Origin: Climacium dendroides
Taxonomy: Eukaryota; Streptophyta; Bryopsida; Hypnales; Climaciaceae
DNA: 64,000 nt
Direction: 5' to 3'
NCBI GenBank assembly: GCA_950106755.1
Contig: OX467089.1
Span: 24,781,345-24,845,344 of the forward strand
Both the position numbers and the translations under genes were made by a program. Below the pieces are notes generated by a model. That model searched no databases and was not told the DNA's origin. It saw nothing but the letters and a program-made list of their open reading frames with translations. This document shows positions 23,400 through 35,859 of the stretch, in pieces. Each line of letters begins with the position of its first letter. The stretch's first letter is position 1.

Positions 23400-25500
23400 C
23401 TTTGGGAGACAAATGGGATTTTGGGCAAGTACCTATGGGCTGAATTTTTTAATGATTTTTTGAAACTTTTTTTGAAGATAGAAAAATTGAATAGCTTCAT
23501 AGGAATATAAGTTTTTAAAATTGGTGCCTAATAATAAAAATTATGTCCAAACAAGCTCAAAATGGGAGAGAGGGGTAGCAAAAATAAATTTCAAAATTTA
23601 AATTAAAATTTCTTTCTCATAGATTATATTTTTGTCTACATGAAAAGCTTTGATTCCTTCCATTTGGATTTGTTATGCAAAAGTTATAGACAATCTTATT
23701 TTTTGGGCAATTAGAGCATCTTTTCAAAAAAATAGCTCATAGAATCCACTTTTTGAACTCAATTTTCACATCTTAAAAAAAACTTCCACAAGGTTAAGAT
23801 TTCTTGCTAGATCAATTTCATTGTTGTAATTAGTCTATTTCAATTTTATCTTAGAGCTATTAACAATTTAGATTTTCCTTCAATCTTGAACCTATATCTA
23901 TTCAACAATTTTTGAAAGAGTAAAAACTAAGTGTGTTTTTTTAGAATATTTTTTGTAGACTCTCAACTCAATCCTCCATTATATAAAATTAGAAATTCAA
24001 AACCAATAGAGCAAAAAACTTTAATTAAGAAGGTTCAAAACCAAAAAATGTAGTTGAGCAACATACGAAAATTTTGTTTCCTTCACTTTAAATGTAGATA
24101 TCTTGCAATCTACTTGGTCAAAGTTTTTGAAATTTTTTCCATACATTTTTGTACTAGTCTAGTACAAGATCCTATGGTTAGATATGCAAAAAAGACATTA
24201 AATTTTTTTCTCTCTATGCTATAGAAATGGCAGTTTTGAGTGTTTTTTAATGGAAAAATGGCCTTTGGAATTTAAGGGTTAAAAAGCCTTACATACTATT
24301 GTATCTAGATTGGTCTTTAGTCTTTTATGACACTACATTAATCCTTAAACAATAGGCCAATCCCCTTTGACTTGGTTTGGAGAGAATTGTTGACAAAAAG
24401 TGGTTTTGGATTATTTTGGAATGTTTCAACCTACTAAATCCACTTTTATAGTAAATATGGCTTGCCAAATACTTCATTAAGGCTACAAAGTCAAAGCACT
24501 ATTCACTATTCACTTTTGCATGCTTTTACTATATAAATTTGGATAAGCAATAAAACTATACCTTGCTTTAAGGAAATTTTTTATTCCCATTTGAATTGCC
24601 CTTGAGGCAAGTGAATGTCATTTAAAGATTAATCATCAATATATTTCCATGATAAAAAGAGGGCAACAACCAATGTTTATAAAACAATTATTAGATGAGA
24701 AAACTTCTTTCTTAACTTGTAAAATCCCATTATCCCCTTGGGGGACAAAATGGATTTTGAGTAGGCTCTATTACTTTCAATTTTTGTTGTGATATTTAAA
24801 AATTGTTTTTAAAGATAGGAAAATACATTAATTTTCTATGAATATAATTTTTATTTGAATCAGTGTTTGGGAGTAAAAGTTTTGCAACCCTAAGTCCAAA
24901 ACAAAGTTTGTTAGGTAGCACAAAAAAATCCCAAAATGTCAAAATAAAAATTTTGAATTTTTTTCTTCATAAAAAGGATTTTTGTCTATCTGGAAAGATT
25001 TGATTCATTCTATTTTAACTAGTGATGAGAAAGTTATGGACAATCTTGTTTTTTGGGCAATCTAAACCTTTTTTTGAAAAAATTACTTACAAGATTCATT
25101 TTTTAAAATCAGTTTTTAATAAAATTCAAAAAAAGAAGTTCATCGAGGTTTAGTTTTCTTGCTAAAATAATCTTATTGTAAGGATTATTGTGTTTCAATT
25201 CCATCATAAACCTATTAGTAATTTAGTTTTTCCTTCAATCTCATATTTATTTCTACTTAACAATTTTTGAAAGAATGAAAATCAAGTGTTTTTTTTTTTT
25301 TAGACTTTCAACTCAATTTATCAACATAAAATATTTTAAAATCAATATTTTTAATGTAAAAATTTTAATCTAAAAAAATTCAAAGCCTCAAAACCTAGGT
25401 AGGCAAGGTGCAAAAAAGGGGGGGAGGATGTACTTCAAACACAATTATCTTGCAATCCATATTGTCAAAGTTTTTGATATTTTTTTATCATCCTTTTTAC
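23400..25500 (-). repeat. Two reversed, diverged copies of the dispersed repeat
   Basis: Copy one lies at about 23400-24300 and copy two at about 24720-25500. Both contain, in the same order, an AGACAATCTTATTTTTTGGG-like block, a CCTTCAATCT ... CAACAATTTTTGAAAGA block and a TCAAAGTTTTTGA block. All three occur in reverse order and on the other strand in 18960-20720. The TTGTTTG-rich block of the longer copy is missing here. Confidence 0.5.
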
Positions 25501-27330
25501 TTGCTTACAATAATAGGAGGAAAGATCCAAATTTTAGATAATATTGCATGCATGTGATCACTAAACTAATTTGTCCCATTAATGAGAGGAAAATCTAACA
25601 TCACCTAGAAAATTAGTGATGCTTCAAAATTTTATTTTAATAGAAATTAGTACAATTCAACCAAACTAATTTAACTATTAGGATAAATCAATGTAGCCAA
25701 CTAGAGGCTCTTTGATGTGTAATTGCTAGGTCATTTTATAGTCCCCTCAATCTTGGGGTGATTTGTTTGTATTCATTTCATATAAAATACTTTTAAAATT
25801 ATTTTATCTTATTATTGAGAAATCCAAATAAATCATTATCAATAGTCTATTTTTTATCACTAATTTGTATGAGATGATGCACAAAAAAGATTTTAAATTC
25901 TTATGGGTTGATATTTGGTGTGGTTCAAGCTCTTTTATAATATATCACAACTAGGTCATATTTTGGTGTTTGTGTGCTTTTGATTATTATAGTGACTTTT
26001 CAAAATTCATTTTATTAAAAAAATATTTTTAAATTTTTTCTATACTTGCACTATTGGAGTGCCATAAATCAGAAATTAGAGGCCTTTTCAAGCCTAAAAC
26101 TTTACCTAATGTACAAAATTATTATTTATCTTTTACAACAATGAAATTTATGTTTTACTTTACTATTGCCTTCAACTATACAAAAATCATAATTTTTAGT
26201 CCATTCAGTCACTCATGTGTATGTATGTTCCTAACATCAAACTCATTTTTAAAAATTAAAATTGTAATGGACACCCATATGAATTAAGCTAATATGTTAT
26301 TCAACATATCTATCTAGAATTCACAACTCAAAGTCATGTATGTAAATTAGAATGTATGTATTTTTAGATGCTTTTAAAGTTGATTTTCAAGTTTTCATAT
26401 ATGTTTTCAAGTTTTATTGATAATTTATTTAGTATACCATGCCACTTTCTAGATTTATTCATTATATTTTATCTTGAGTTTATTGATCAAACCATACATG
26501 ATATTGTCACAACTATCATGTTGCTCAAAATTTCTAGACATAAAATTAAAATTAAAAAATATTAAAGTTTATTTTTAGATAATTTTCATATAAATATGAA
26601 GCTTCTTTCTCCAACAACAAGGGTTTTAGTTTGCTTGCATGTTTTCTAGATTCACATCAACTTCTCCTATATAACTCTAAAGCTTTTTTTTCTAATCATA
26701 AGGGTCTAATTTATGTTGTACTAATAATTCCAAATGAAATTTTTTGAACTTAGAAAGACTAAGAATTGAAAACATTTGATGTATAATTGAACCACCTGGG
26801 CTATTGGTGCTACTATTAGTTGCCATCTTTTTGTGCCACTATGTATCAACAATATACATTTCAAATTTTGTAATGTACAATGTTTTACGTTACATAGTGA
26901 GGAACAAATAAAATGAAGAGCTTATCCAAAGTCACATGACATCAAAGCATTAATAAAAGATGATTGGAATCTCCCATGAGAGCTAAATCAAAAATTCAAA
27001 ACTTAGAAACATACTCCAAGTGTTTTTTTGTTCCTCTTTAAATTTGAAAACTTGCTCAAGTTCATGAACGATGTTTTGAGATGCTAGTTCATGGAATTTT
27101 AGAAATGCCAACTCATACCGAGCCATCAACTTGGTAGTACCTTCTATGTGCAACTATTCTTTGCTTATTTTTTTATAATTCTTTATTTTGAGCACCAATT
27201 TGGATTGGAATTTATCTAATGTGGTTGGGCCTTTATAGCCACTTTATAATTTATATTAGGGTCTAAATCCATAGGGTCAATTGAGATCATGCCTAAGTAG
27301 AAAAATTGGATCAAGGATAAATGGTCACCT
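25501..27330. other. AT-rich spacer
   Basis: No gene recognised. The ORFs at 26054-26287 and 26368-26565 are Phe/Ile-rich translations of AT-rich DNA without motifs. Confidence 0.4.
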
Positions 27331-27399
27331 AATCATTAGTATTTTATGCAAGAAGGAATCATTAGTATTTTATGCAAAGGACATTATTGTGGTGTAAGA

Positions 27400-28225
27400 G
27401 GTTGCATTCTTGATACAAATAGAAAGTTGTATGCACGAAAGGCAAGTTGTATGCGCTAAGTTGCAAGGGCTTTGTTCTGTGACATTTGGATATACAACAT
27501 GAAAGTCATATTTTTTTTTCCTAAAATAAAAGATAATTTAATTCAATTTTTTTAATTCATAAAAACTTTGAAATTCAATGACTTTTACACATTAGGATCA
27601 AACAACATGAAACAAAGTTATACACCTCTCTTTTGTGAAGCACTTTACAATGATACCAAGAATGCAATTGGAAGACAAATAGTCTAGGAGATTTCACCAT
27701 ATCAAACCAACCAAAACAACTAAACCAACAACCTAATTTAACATATGGACTAGTGTGCTTGGTATTATTGCCACAACCAAATAAAAATAAAAATACTTTG
27801 TTTGATTTATTATCTTTTATACATAAAAGAGTGCAAGGACTATGGGAGAGGTTAAGTTCTTGATTATAATAGAAAGTCGCGTTTATGCACAAAGGAATGC
27901 AAAGACTTTGTTTTGTGGCTTTTGGACATGCAATGTGAAAGTTATGTTTTTTCCAAAATTAAAGATAATTCAATTTAATTTTCTAATTCTAATGTGCCTT
28001 GTGTTGTTGCTACAATGAAAATAAACATAAAAGTGATTTTTTAATTTTTCAATCCATAAAAATTTCAAACTTCAATATCTTTTACACTATAGGTCCAAAC
28101 ACCATAAAACAAAGCCCATGCATCCATCCTAGCTAAGAGCTTTCCGACAGTACCAAGAATGTGATTAGGACACACAGTTTCTTGCTATAATAAATAAAAC
28201 AAAACAAACAAACAACCTAACCTAA
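27400..28225. repeat. Direct duplication of an imperfect palindromic repeat unit
   Basis: Two direct copies (about 27400-27790 and 27850-28225) each consist of a forward half containing a CTTTGTT..TG.. .TTTGGACAT-like run and a reversed half containing its complement (AACA..AAACAAAG). The orientation order is therefore plus, minus, plus, minus. The halves also match 19845-20105 and 28775-29000. Just before, ATCATTAGTATTTTATGCAA occurs twice (about 27334 and 27358). Confidence 0.5.
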
Positions 28226-28239
28226 TTCCTAAAGTCCCA

Positions 28240-29000
28240 CAAAGCTATTACGTGTATTGCATTAATCCTAGAACTTAAGAAAAATATTTATTTTAGAATA
28301 TAATTGTAGAATCTCCTACTACACTTCTTTTAAATCATGTGATAAATTTTTTGTTATGTTTGATAATATAGATTGAAAGATATTAGCATTCAAAATAAAA
28401 GAATAATTTTTTAAAAGAAAATATTGTAATTTCCTACAAAACAAGAAACTCTATAATTTTCACATCATCAAAGCTTTCCATATAGACAAAAATATAATCT
28501 ATGAGAAAAAAATAATAAATTTTTTTATTTCAATTATTTATGAATTGTTTTTGCTACCTAGTCTCCCTTATTTTGATACCCTCATTTTGGGATTATTATG
28601 GCATAACTTTTGCTCCCATGCATTGATTGAAATAAAAATGATATTTTTAGAAAGCTAATAAATTTTTTTATTTTGTGAGAAAGTTTAAAAAAAAACTGCC
28701 AAAAATTGAGCTTATAAGAATCCACTCAAAATCTTTTTGCCCCTTGTAGCAACAATGAGACTTTAGGAATTAAAGTATATATTTGGTTTGTTTGATAAGG
28801 TGACATCTCAGGAGCCGTGTGTCCTCAAGTCGTGTTCTAATTACTTTTAGAAAGCCCGTTGCAAGGAAGGGTGCATGAACTTTGTTGCATGGTGTTCCAA
28901 TTCATGGCATAAAATTTCAAAGTTTTTACAAATTAAAAAATTATTTTTCACTTTTATTATATTGTGGCAATGACATAGGGTACACTACAAAATAGTGAAA
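28240..29000 (+). repeat. Partial dispersed-repeat copy
   Basis: About 28440-28530 matches the 20370-20500 block and about 28775-29000 matches the 19845-20105 block. Here both blocks are on the plus strand, with changed spacing and order. Confidence 0.45.
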
Positions 29001-29199
29001 TTAGGTTTCCCCACACTAATTTCTCGACATTTGACACCATATAAATATTTTTAGTTATTGTAATTCGGACTCATGAACCTTTAAGTGTACATATGAAAAT
29101 GTTTTTAAAAATATTTGTTGACTTTGATGGCTTGCAAAATTACTTTCTTGACTTAAGGCAACCCGGCAACCTAATTGTTAAGGTAACTTAATTTCAATT

Positions 29200-30640
29200 T
29201 TGTGTAGAGAATATGGAATTATGGCAAGATCGTTTTAGGGTGCAAGGGTGGTCATGCCCTTCCTTCCCGCAGATGCCCGACGATAGGACCATCTTTGTCC
29301 GGCCCAACAGCACACCCCGCGTGGGCGACGTCGATGACGAATTCCACCCGAAACCGTCCTCATCGTCGCCGCCGAAGATCCCGTCAAACTTCGTGCACTC
29401 ACATTGACAGACACACACTTCGAGAACTTCACCGCTCCCCTGCATCGCTCATTCGAAGCAGCGGGTGAGTGGTGGACTGATTGGGGACACCCTCCCCAAT
29501 TTCCCCCCGAAATTCATCCTTCCTTAAATTGCGTACCCGAATTCGCAATCCACCAAGTTGCAAATTCTGCTTTCTCGGATCCCCGATTGTCACATCGAGG
29601 TACGATATCCCTCACGCAGTTTAGTTTAAACGATTGAATCTTACGGTGAGGGGAGAGAGACCTGCGTTTGGAGACGGGAGACGTACTTTCCGAGGCGTAG
29701 AGGGGCTTTGGAGACGGATTTTGAATTCGGAAGAAGGGATCAAGGGATTTAGGAATGTGGGCTTCGGGACAGAGTAGGAAGTACTCGGCCTTGACTTTGG
29801 AGTGATTACAGGGGAGTTAAAGTTTGTGGTATTGTAGATTGCGATCTGGGATTTGCGGCACTGTTTGAAATCTTGCTACTGCATTCGAGATACGTTTGGT
29901 ACCTGTGGGCAAGAATTTTTATAGTAGGGGTGGCGCGGGTTGCGATTGAGATTTCAGCGATGCGAATCTGTAGTTTCGTTCCAAGTCTGTTTCGTTTGGA
30001 AGTACTTGGAGGAGCCTTTTGTAGGAACTTGAAGTCGCGTAGTTAGGAGTTTCTTATTTGAAAGACAAGAATGTAGTTCCGGTACTGTCTCCTCCTGTGT
30101 CAGGTAGATTTTGGTATGGACTCTTGAATAATAAGCATAAGGTACACATACCCATTCACACCCGTGCACCCTCACATTCCGTTCTCATGTATCAAAAAGT
30201 ACATTCTAGAAAGAAAATGTGCAGCACTGATAAAAAGTACATTCTAGAAAGAAAATGTGCACCACTGGTACATGGGGGAGGAATTCTTAATGAGACGGAA
30301 TGGGTGTGTACCTTACTGATTCACGCCTCATTTCCAGCTGGCCTAGAAAGGGAGGAGGAGGGTTGTTTTTTTGTCTTGAACTTGCTTTAGATCCAGAAAT
30401 CGTTTCCTTTCCTAGGGTACAAGTCTCGAAATCTCATTGCCTGGGTCTCATATGATTGCTTTCCTGGGTCCTAGTATGATCTTTTTCAAAGTGACATTCT
30501 AGAGTACCCTGCACACCGAGCTATGCGTCCAGATTATGTTAGTGAAAAAAGTGGCACACTAGTAGATGTGAGTGTATCTGAATCCCAAGGCTTGAGAATT
30601 CGTATCTGAAAGGATTCTTTGCGTCCGTGTTGTGCAGCAG
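29200..30640 (+). promoter_or_regulatory. GC-rich leader/promoter region of the LPCAT gene, possible 5' UTR intron
   Basis: Base composition changes sharply at about 29200 from AT-rich spacer to a GC-rich, C/T-rich plus strand (29260-29600). A donor-like CGAG|GTACGA at 29600 and an acceptor-like TTGTGCAG at 30637 would remove a leader intron of about 1 kb. Short ORFs on both strands of 29194-29637 have no recognisable motif and may be upstream ORFs. The transcription start is not determined. Confidence 0.35.
30194..30269. repeat. 38-bp tandem duplication
   Basis: Two adjacent 38-bp units (30194-30231 and 30232-30269) differ at two positions. Each contains GTACATTCTAGAAAGAAAAT. They lie in the presumed leader intron of the LPCAT gene. 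Confidence 0.95.
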
Positions 30641-30661
30641 ATCACACTCGTGCTGGCAGCG

Positions 30662-33600
30662 ATGATTACGATGCAGGAGGTTTCGGGGTTCCTGGGCATC
30701 AGTATTTCGATGCTCTGGTTTCTCATGGCGTTCGTGGTCTCGATCCCTGCGAGCTGGTTATGGCGATTTGTCCCAGGGGGTGGGCAAGGACGCCATCTCT
30801 ACGCCGCGGCCAGCGGGGCCATCCTGTCGCATTTTGCGTTTGGCGCCTCCGCCAACGTCTACTTCATGCTGCCCATCGTTGTGAGCTACGCAGCCATGAG
30901 GTTCTATCGACAGAAGTGCGGCGTCGTCTCGGCTGTCTTCGCCTTTGGATACCTCATCTCATGGTCAGTATTTTCCAATCACAACCGTTTAGGAGTAGAA
31001 TGTAGAATCGGGAACCAGACTCTGCAGTATACTCAGAAACTCGTAGATGTCTCCTATTTAAGATGTCTCTGGAAGAGATATCTTGCAGCGGAGGTTTCCG
31101 ATTCTACGTCTGTCCCCTGTTTTGCAATCACGAGAATACAATGTGTGGTCTGGGAATCACAAGTTTGAACTTTGATCTGAAATTAGTACGGAATTTTCTT
31201 CAGTTTGGGGTATTCTGCATGCTTTTGGCACTGGAGGCATTCATCTGCAATAGGCGAAACTGGCTGGCACGAACTCTGGGATTCTGGGAGTAGACCTAGT
31301 GGCACGAACTCTGTTCTCTGCAGTGGTTTCTGGCATTGGATTTTCTTGCAGGGAAATCTATTATGTTGGTTCATTTAAGATTTCTTTCTGATACCCACTA
31401 CACTAAATTTGGTAATTAGTGTTGGGTGATAATTAGTGTTGTCCCTATTTTTTACTCCCAACACTATATTTTGTTCCCATCTAACACTAAATGCACTCTC
31501 ATAGAAATGTTGAAATGATCAAATTTTACTATAGAGCTAAAATAGTGTTAGAATGAATAAATAATGTTTTAACACTAACCTTGCAAATCATAATTAGTGT
31601 TATTGTTGACAATTAGTGTAGCCAACACTATTTACCAATTTTAGTATACCAGTTTAACTCTTGTTTTTTACTTGCACGTTATGGAAGGTTAAACCAGGAA
31701 TTGGAAAACTAAAAAGTTGAAAATCGTGAATGACTTCCTGGTTTGTATTTAGATCCGTGCATTTCTTGGCCCTTGAGGTTATCTGTATCAGTCCTTGTAC
31801 GATAAAGACTGGAAAGGTACCGGTACAATACTTTGGTTGGAACGTGTTCACATTAAGACTTGGACGTAGAGGCAGGTCACGGGATTCATCCCTAGGCAGC
31901 CAATGAAAGCGAAATTTTGTTGAAATTTGTTTGAGAATTTGGTTCGTGCTTTTCGATGGATCTTGTGAGAACGGGAGACTGCACTTTATTGTCCCTTCGT
32001 AGGTTTCACAACGCTTGACGTAGTATTGAAAACCCTTCAGTTTAGACTTCGTTGCAGCTAGTTCTAGGTCTGAAGAGTCTTAGAAATTTGTCTCGTATCA
32101 GTGGTTCTCATGTAGCTTGTATCTAAAATTAAACCCTGATATAACGTTGATACCACTATCAAGTCTCTTTGCTTCCCAATAAAAATAGGGATTCTACTAT
32201 CGACTGGAACTTGGAAGGTGTGCTTGGCCACTTCAATTGATATCCCTTCGCTAGAAGCTTCATGACCTGTCACAGAAGGCCTAAGCGAGAAAATCGTTGG
32301 CTTACAGAATGCCATGTAAGTTGTACACTTGTTGTTTGCTGCAGTATGAACACCGATCTTAATGATTAAGAATGTGGGATTGAATATTCAGAGACCACCC
32401 TGGAAACCAAGAAATCATTGTGTACGTGGAAGCTACACAGGAATAACGTGGTTAAAGGACACTGAAAGATGTAATGAGTGCACTGTTGTTACTATGCAGT
32501 CACGTGGCGTTCATGAGTGGCGATGCTTGGAAGAGCGGCGGCATCGATTCCACTGGTATGTCCTCATGCTTATCAACTCATGGAGTTCGTATCTCTTGTC
32601 TTCACCCGTTTTATGAGCTGTGCCAATCATAGGTTTTCGAGTCTGTTGACAATTGTTTCATATGTGGGTTAACTACTCCATTTCACAGATTCAACGAGGC
32701 CTGCGTTGGTCATTATGCGATGATCACCAGCTCTCATTTGCTTCCAAACACAACCAATAACCAACGATGGATTCGAAACTAAGTATTATTAGACGTAATG
32801 CCAAGTATGACTACTTAAATCACTAACATTCATATCTAAATCTAACCAGTCCAAAAAAATTTAGAGCATTGCTAGAAGAATGTCCCGGGACAGATCTAGA
32901 ATCGGGAACCTCAATTTTCGTCTCGCCTACATAACGAGACTAACAACAATTTCCTTGTGTTAAAATCCCCAGGTTCGATGATGGTGCTAACTTTAAAAGT
33001 CACCTCCGCAGCCTTCAACTACCAGGACGGCGCGATCGAAGACGAGACCTCCCTCCGCGACTCCCAGAAAAAATATCGACTAAAAGCCCTCCCCTCCTTC
33101 CTCGCCTACCTCGGCTACTGCTTCAACTGCGGCACCCACTTAGTCGGCCCAGTCTTCGAGCTTCACGACTACATGGATTGGACTAACAATCACGGCCTCT
33201 GGTCTCCCACTGCCTCCCCTCCCCCTCCATCTCCTTACACTGCCACTTTCCTTGCCACTCTCAAAGCCTTGTTCTGCATGGGCCTGTACATGTTCCTCAC
33301 GGGAGCCTACCCACTTAGTTTGGTGACGAATCCTGAGTTTATGAAGTGGGGGTACTGGCACCGAGTGTGGTACCAGTTCCTGTGTGGGTTTGGGGCTAGG
33401 TGGAAATACTACTTCATTTGGTCGTTGTCGGAAGCAGCGGTGATTGTGTCTGGATTCGGCTTTAGTGGATGGAGTGGTGGGGAGGAACAGAAACCCAAGC
33501 CTCTGTGGTCGAGAGCGCAAAATGTGGATATTGCGAATGTGGAGCTGGCCACGAGCGCGGCGGAGATTCCCAAGTATTGGAATATTCATGTGAGCGTGTG

Positions 33601-34954
33601 GCTGCGGCATTATGTGTACGAGAGGTTGTATGTGAAGGGAGAGAGGCCGGGGTTCAAGCAGTTGCTGGCGACGCAAGTTGTGAGCGCCGTGTGGCATGTA
33701 AGTAAAATTACCATGGTTGGGTTTTGAGGTTGTCGAATTCTGGCGCCTGAAGTTGTGACATTGGTCTGCACCAATTTCTAAAAAACTGGGACTGGTATAG
33801 ATTTATACCTCTCTAAATCTATACCGTGAATTTATTCTATACGTAGATCTAAATTTCATGACTTTGGCAGCTAAAATGTGACAAAGTCATAAAATTATGC
33901 CAATTTGACGAAATTGGGAAGAATTCTGTAGTTTCGAACATTGCTTTCATGTTTTTGGACTAGGTGAGCCATGGGAGTGGTGAGGGATATTATTTTCGTA
34001 ATAAGTTTCTTCTTTCATTTCAAGTTATTGGACAATCATAGCTTTGATGCTTGGATTGTGTTTCAATCAAGGGTCTTAAAAGACACCACAATGTGAGGAA
34101 AAGACTATTATGACATACATCCATACATCTATATCATATGCTTTTTGTAGACCAGGGTTTCACCTTTTCTGAAATGAGTTTGATGGTTGTTGATGCTGGG
34201 GATGCAGGGCTTATATACTGGATACTTAATCTTCTTCGTCAACAGCGCTCTTATGATTTCAGGGGCTAGAGGTAAACTTTTATTTTTTCACATGACTTGA
34301 CATTTCTAGGTGTGTTTTTCATTTGCATTGGGAGTAGGGAACAACAAAACCAGAAACTAAGTTAAAATTGTGAAGCTTATGCAAGCACAGAAATACGCAC
34401 ATAGCTTTGTATTTTTTAATATCTCTTAAAGATTGTTCCTTGTTATTCCTGAATACTCGTGTTGTGGAATTGGTCTGTCTGTTTACTGTATCATTGGAGT
34501 TAATTTTTCAGTGCTAACAGTGGTGATGTTTGATGGCTGCAGTGATATATAAATGGCAACAAGTGATACCCAAGAATAATTTCTTGGCTGTCAACTTTGG
34601 CAAATTTGTCGGGTTTTTTTACACGGCATTTGTTCTCAACTTGACTGCAATCGGTTTCCTGGTTAGTGATTCGAACTTACTAAATTTTACGTTCAATCTC
34701 TTCTTGATATTCATAGAGCCTAGAGGGATTCATCTGAGAAACATCTTTGTGTAGAGGTACAAATTCGTAGACAAAAACTGAGCAGTCCTCGACTCTGTTC
34801 TTGCTTGCAGGTTTTGTATTTTGCAGACACAGTGACGGCGTATAGATCTGTATATTATTCTGGAACACTGTTACCTGTTGCGCTTATTTTGTTTGGAAAA
34901 TTTGTAAAACCACCAAGGGCTGGCCAAACTTCAAAAGTGAAGAAGGAAGCTTAA
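30662..34954 (+). CDS. LPCAT: Lysophospholipid (lysophosphatidylcholine) acyltransferase, MBOAT family
   Basis: An ER membrane enzyme of the Lands cycle that re-acylates lysophospholipids with acyl-CoA. Coding exons 30662-30963, 32500-32555, 32973-33697, 34208-34271, 34543-34661 and 34811-34954 have matching phases and GT-AG borders, giving 1410 nt and 469 aa, close to plant LPCAT1 (about 460). MBOAT hallmarks are W-N (Asn323) followed by W-L-R-H-Y-V-Y-E-R, and the catalytic His361 in A-V-W-H, exactly at the end of exon 3. F-N-Y-Q-D-G, F-E-L-H-D-Y and A-R-W-K-Y-Y-F-I-W-S are also family-typical. Several hydrophobic spans alternate through the protein. It ends K-K-E-A, a dilysine-type ER retrieval signal. 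A second in-frame ATG lies three codons on (30671). Intron 1 (1536 bp) contains a MITE. The 5' half of exon 3 is rich in C-ending codons. The gene looks intact. Confidence 0.93.
31401..31646. mobile_element. Small CACTA-like MITE in LPCAT intron 1
   Basis: The 246-bp stretch starts CACTAAATTTGGTAATTAGT; its right end, complemented, reads TACTAAAATTGGTAAATAGT. The interior repeats TTAGTGTT/AACACTAA words about nine times, in both orientations, as in CACTA subterminal regions. TA on each side may be the duplication, but the exact ends are ambiguous by one or two bases. Confidence 0.65.
33793..33824. repeat. Perfect 12-bp-stem hairpin in LPCAT intron 3
   Basis: GGTATAGATTTA and its complement TAAATCTATACC are separated by 8 bases. 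A second hairpin, ATGACTTTG with CAAAGTCAT, follows at about 33859-33892. GGTATAGATTT-type words also occur in the MITE at 56921-57240, so an old, partial related element is possible. Confidence 0.6.
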
Positions 34955-35750
34955 CGTCATTAGTGTCGTGGCCCGATGTAAGTTGTAGAAACAATTGAAA
35001 ACAGATACATGTCATGTGATTGGATTTCTGACGGAGAGATTGCGTTGTCTTTTCATGGTGCCGAAGTGACAACTTTAGTCGGTGTTTCCTTAAATCTTTT
35101 GTTCAGAGTAGATGAGGTTGGCAGGTGCTGTCACGTGCTCAGTCGTAGTGACAAACGCTTGATGTTTTTAACCTCAATTGCGTTTTCTAAACGTTCATTA
35201 GTCAATTGCAGTTATTGAGCTGAGCATTTACTCCATGTTCAAGTAGTCAAAAGTCGTTTCCAAGCTCGAATGGCCTTTCAAAAAATATTTTAGTTTCAAG
35301 TTTTGAATTTCTATTTCATGAAACTACGTGTTCTCTATCAATGTGCAGATCTTCTCTTGAAGAATCCCAATAAGCATTTGAGCATTGTTTCAATACTTTA
35401 ATTTTCAGTATGATTGGCAATTCTTTGAATGTAGTTTTGGCTGCTTTGCTAATTTAATATAGTTTGTAAACAATTACTGAAATCATGATTTGATTGGCAT
35501 ATGAAAAACTCTCAAATAACAATGGCAACCTTCTCTTTTAAGTGTGGAGAGAAAAGTTGTAGTATGTTAGATATTGTTAACACTTCAAGCAAAACCTAAT
35601 CAAAAGTTAATGAAGCTCAAAGTTTGCAACCTACTAGATTCAATTTTGAATCTATTTTTTGAAAGTGTTGCTTTAAAATAATTTAAAATAATTTTTTCAT
35701 TACAACAAAGATAACTATGGCACGTTTGTATACATTGTATAACATTCCAT
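34955..35750. other. LPCAT 3' flank and spacer
   Basis: Contains the 3' UTR, of unknown length. No further gene is seen. Confidence 0.4.
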
Positions 35751-35753
35751 TAG

Positions 35754-35855
35754 AAAAAGAATGGGGCTTCAAGAAGACCACCAGATCTAAACTAGTAGTG
35801 CAAATAAAAAATGATACATTTATTTGCACTACTAGTTTGAGGCCCCATTCTTTTT
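35754..35855. repeat. Hairpin with perfect 14-bp and 19-bp stems
   Basis: AAAAAGAATGGGGC (35754-35767) pairs with 35842-35855, and AACTAGTAGTGCAAATAAA (35789-35807) pairs with 35819-35837. The inner loop is 11 bases. The left strand carries about 17 unpaired bases between the stems. It is either a fold-back MITE or a hairpin RNA source; no target duplication is visible. Confidence 0.85.
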
Positions 35856-35859
35856 AATG

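Noticed and set aside
29194..29445. Opposing ORFs in the GC-rich LPCAT leader as a separate gene
   Set aside because: Translations in both directions lack motifs, and position and composition fit a promoter or 5' leader.
30632..30661. GTG-initiated extension of the LPCAT frame
   Set aside because: Plant nuclear genes start at ATG; the first in-frame ATG is 30662, and a likely splice acceptor lies just upstream.
33140..33697. 185-codon minus-strand ORF under LPCAT exon 3
   Set aside because: It mirrors the C-rich third positions of exon 3, with no motif; a shadow ORF.
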